Of a DNA stretch of 45,000 bases, positions 44,292-45,000 are shown piece by piece. The DNA comes from Glandiceps talaboti (lineage: Eukaryota; Hemichordata; Enteropneusta; Spengelidae), in NCBI RefSeq assembly GCF_964340395.1, contig NC_135567.1, forward strand, positions 21,070,306-21,115,305, read 5' to 3'. The stretch's first letter is position 1. Every line of letters starts with the position of its first letter. Below the pieces are notes generated by a model, which did not search any database, was not told the DNA's origin, and saw nothing but the letters and a program-made list of their open reading frames with translations. Made by a program: the position numbers and the translations under genes.

Positions 44292-44463
44292 CATGACATG
44301 CAAGTGCAAGTGTGGTGTACTCAGGGTATTTGGATGAGTGCTTGCAGTGTTCTCTGCACCCATACTTTCACAAGCTTAGTGAGTGAAAGTGCAGCAGAAA
44401 ACATGGCATGCACGAGTGCAAATACCCCTGAGAACCCACACTGGAACTCACATTGCATGGGGT
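44292..44463. repeat. ~170-bp imperfect foldback (hairpin) sequence
   Basis: Left arm (catgcaagtgcaagtgtgg, then actcagggtatttg, then tgttctctgc) is complementary to the right arm (gcagaaaacatgg, then caaatacccctgag, then ccacactgg) with a few bulges. The loop is short, around aagcttag. It could be a small foldback transposon remnant, or a structured RNA if transcribed. Confidence 0.7.
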
Positions 44464-44679
44464 TCTATTATTATTACATAATGCTTAACTGAAATGGCAA
44501 ATTTCACGCAATTTTGTGTGTAGTGAACTATTGTGTTCTCATTTGCATATCATTTGCTATATTGCTACATTGTATAGCATGATATGAGAGAATTGTGCTT
44601 CAGAAAAGTTGGACATCTTAATTGCTACATTGTGTAGTATGATATGCTGTATGCTGTAGTGTGTGGTATAATATCGTCA

Positions 44680-44683
<4 letters not shown>

Positions 44684-44722
<39 letters not shown>
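44684..44722. repeat. AATC microsatellite
   Basis: About nine CAAT/AATC units. The remaining sequence to the window end has no recognisable exon. Confidence 0.95.
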
Positions 44723-45000
44723 TCATTATTATCATATGTAGATATCATTAAATTAGAAGCATTTGAATGAATGTGTATTTTCTTGCATTATGCTGACGAT
44801 TTCATAGCAAGGACATACTAGTATTACAAATGGTCAAGTTCTTTGCAAGGTTGATGTAAGTGTTGCCTTCTAAAAGACATCAAAGAATGTAAAATGGGGT
44901 AGTTGGAAAATATGAAACTCTATATCAAATCTGAATCTGAATCTGAAGATATTTAAGATAAAGTTTATATTTGAATGAAATTGTCTTTTTAAATGTTTAT

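Noticed and set aside
44865-44900. Possible decayed EGF exon start (aaaag then acatcaaagaatgt)
   Set aside because: Only about 14 bases resemble an EGF exon start, a TAG follows after three more codons, and no further cysteines appear; chance is likely.

Overview
The window is part of an animal nuclear genome. It shows about 44 kb of one very large plus-strand gene that runs off both ends. Joining 29 predicted exons (first at 487, last ending at 44177) gives 4482 nt, or 1494 codons. Every exon boundary has an AG acceptor and a GT donor, and the splice phases match at all 28 junctions. I see no stop codon in any exon and no other gene.

The encoded fragment is a secreted or cell-surface mosaic protein. 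In order it has: the C-terminal part of a fibrinogen-like domain of the CNTNAP (Caspr/neurexin IV) type; two complete domains of that type (exons 2-4 and 5-8); three calcium-binding-type EGF domains; a VWD-C8-TIL module of the tectorin/zonadhesin/SCO-spondin kind (exons 12-18); and a run of 13 more EGF-like domains that continues past the window. From exon 18 on, every junction is phase 1, and exons 9-11 are also 1-1, the usual signature of exon-shuffled extracellular modules. No start codon, signal peptide, transmembrane segment, stop codon or promoter is visible.

The organism is most likely an invertebrate deuterostome such as a lancelet or acorn worm, but this is a weak inference from the domain mix, the intron content and a LINE relic. 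It is clearly not bacterial or viral.

Only about 10% of the window is coding. By rough count more than half is tandem repeat: about 27 different minisatellites with periods of 15-77 bp, each confined to one intron, plus many microsatellites. The longest are a 32-bp array of about 86 units (26.35-29.11 kb), a 56-bp array of about 43 units (16.34-18.75 kb), a 40-bp array of about 55 units (22.9-25.2 kb) and a 30-bp array of about 59 units (19.44-21.21 kb).

The most striking feature is that several arrays are made from the exon-intron border itself, so each unit carries a copy of the splice site. Exon 5 ends in 22 tandem copies of its last 13 codons plus donor, 16 of them in one open frame. Exons 7 and 10 have arrays of 11 and about 43 donor-bearing units. 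Exons 2 and 15 have smaller or decayed donor duplications. Exon 12 is preceded by three copies of its own acceptor and exon start. Intronic minisatellites that straddle exon-intron borders have, as I recall, been described in amphioxus; I cannot verify that here.

Other elements are a 1.55-kb foldback element with 0.3-kb inverted arms and a 7-bp direct flanking repeat (14275-15821), a decayed 3' end of a LINE reverse transcriptase (33821-34226), and a smaller 170-bp foldback sequence (44292-44463).
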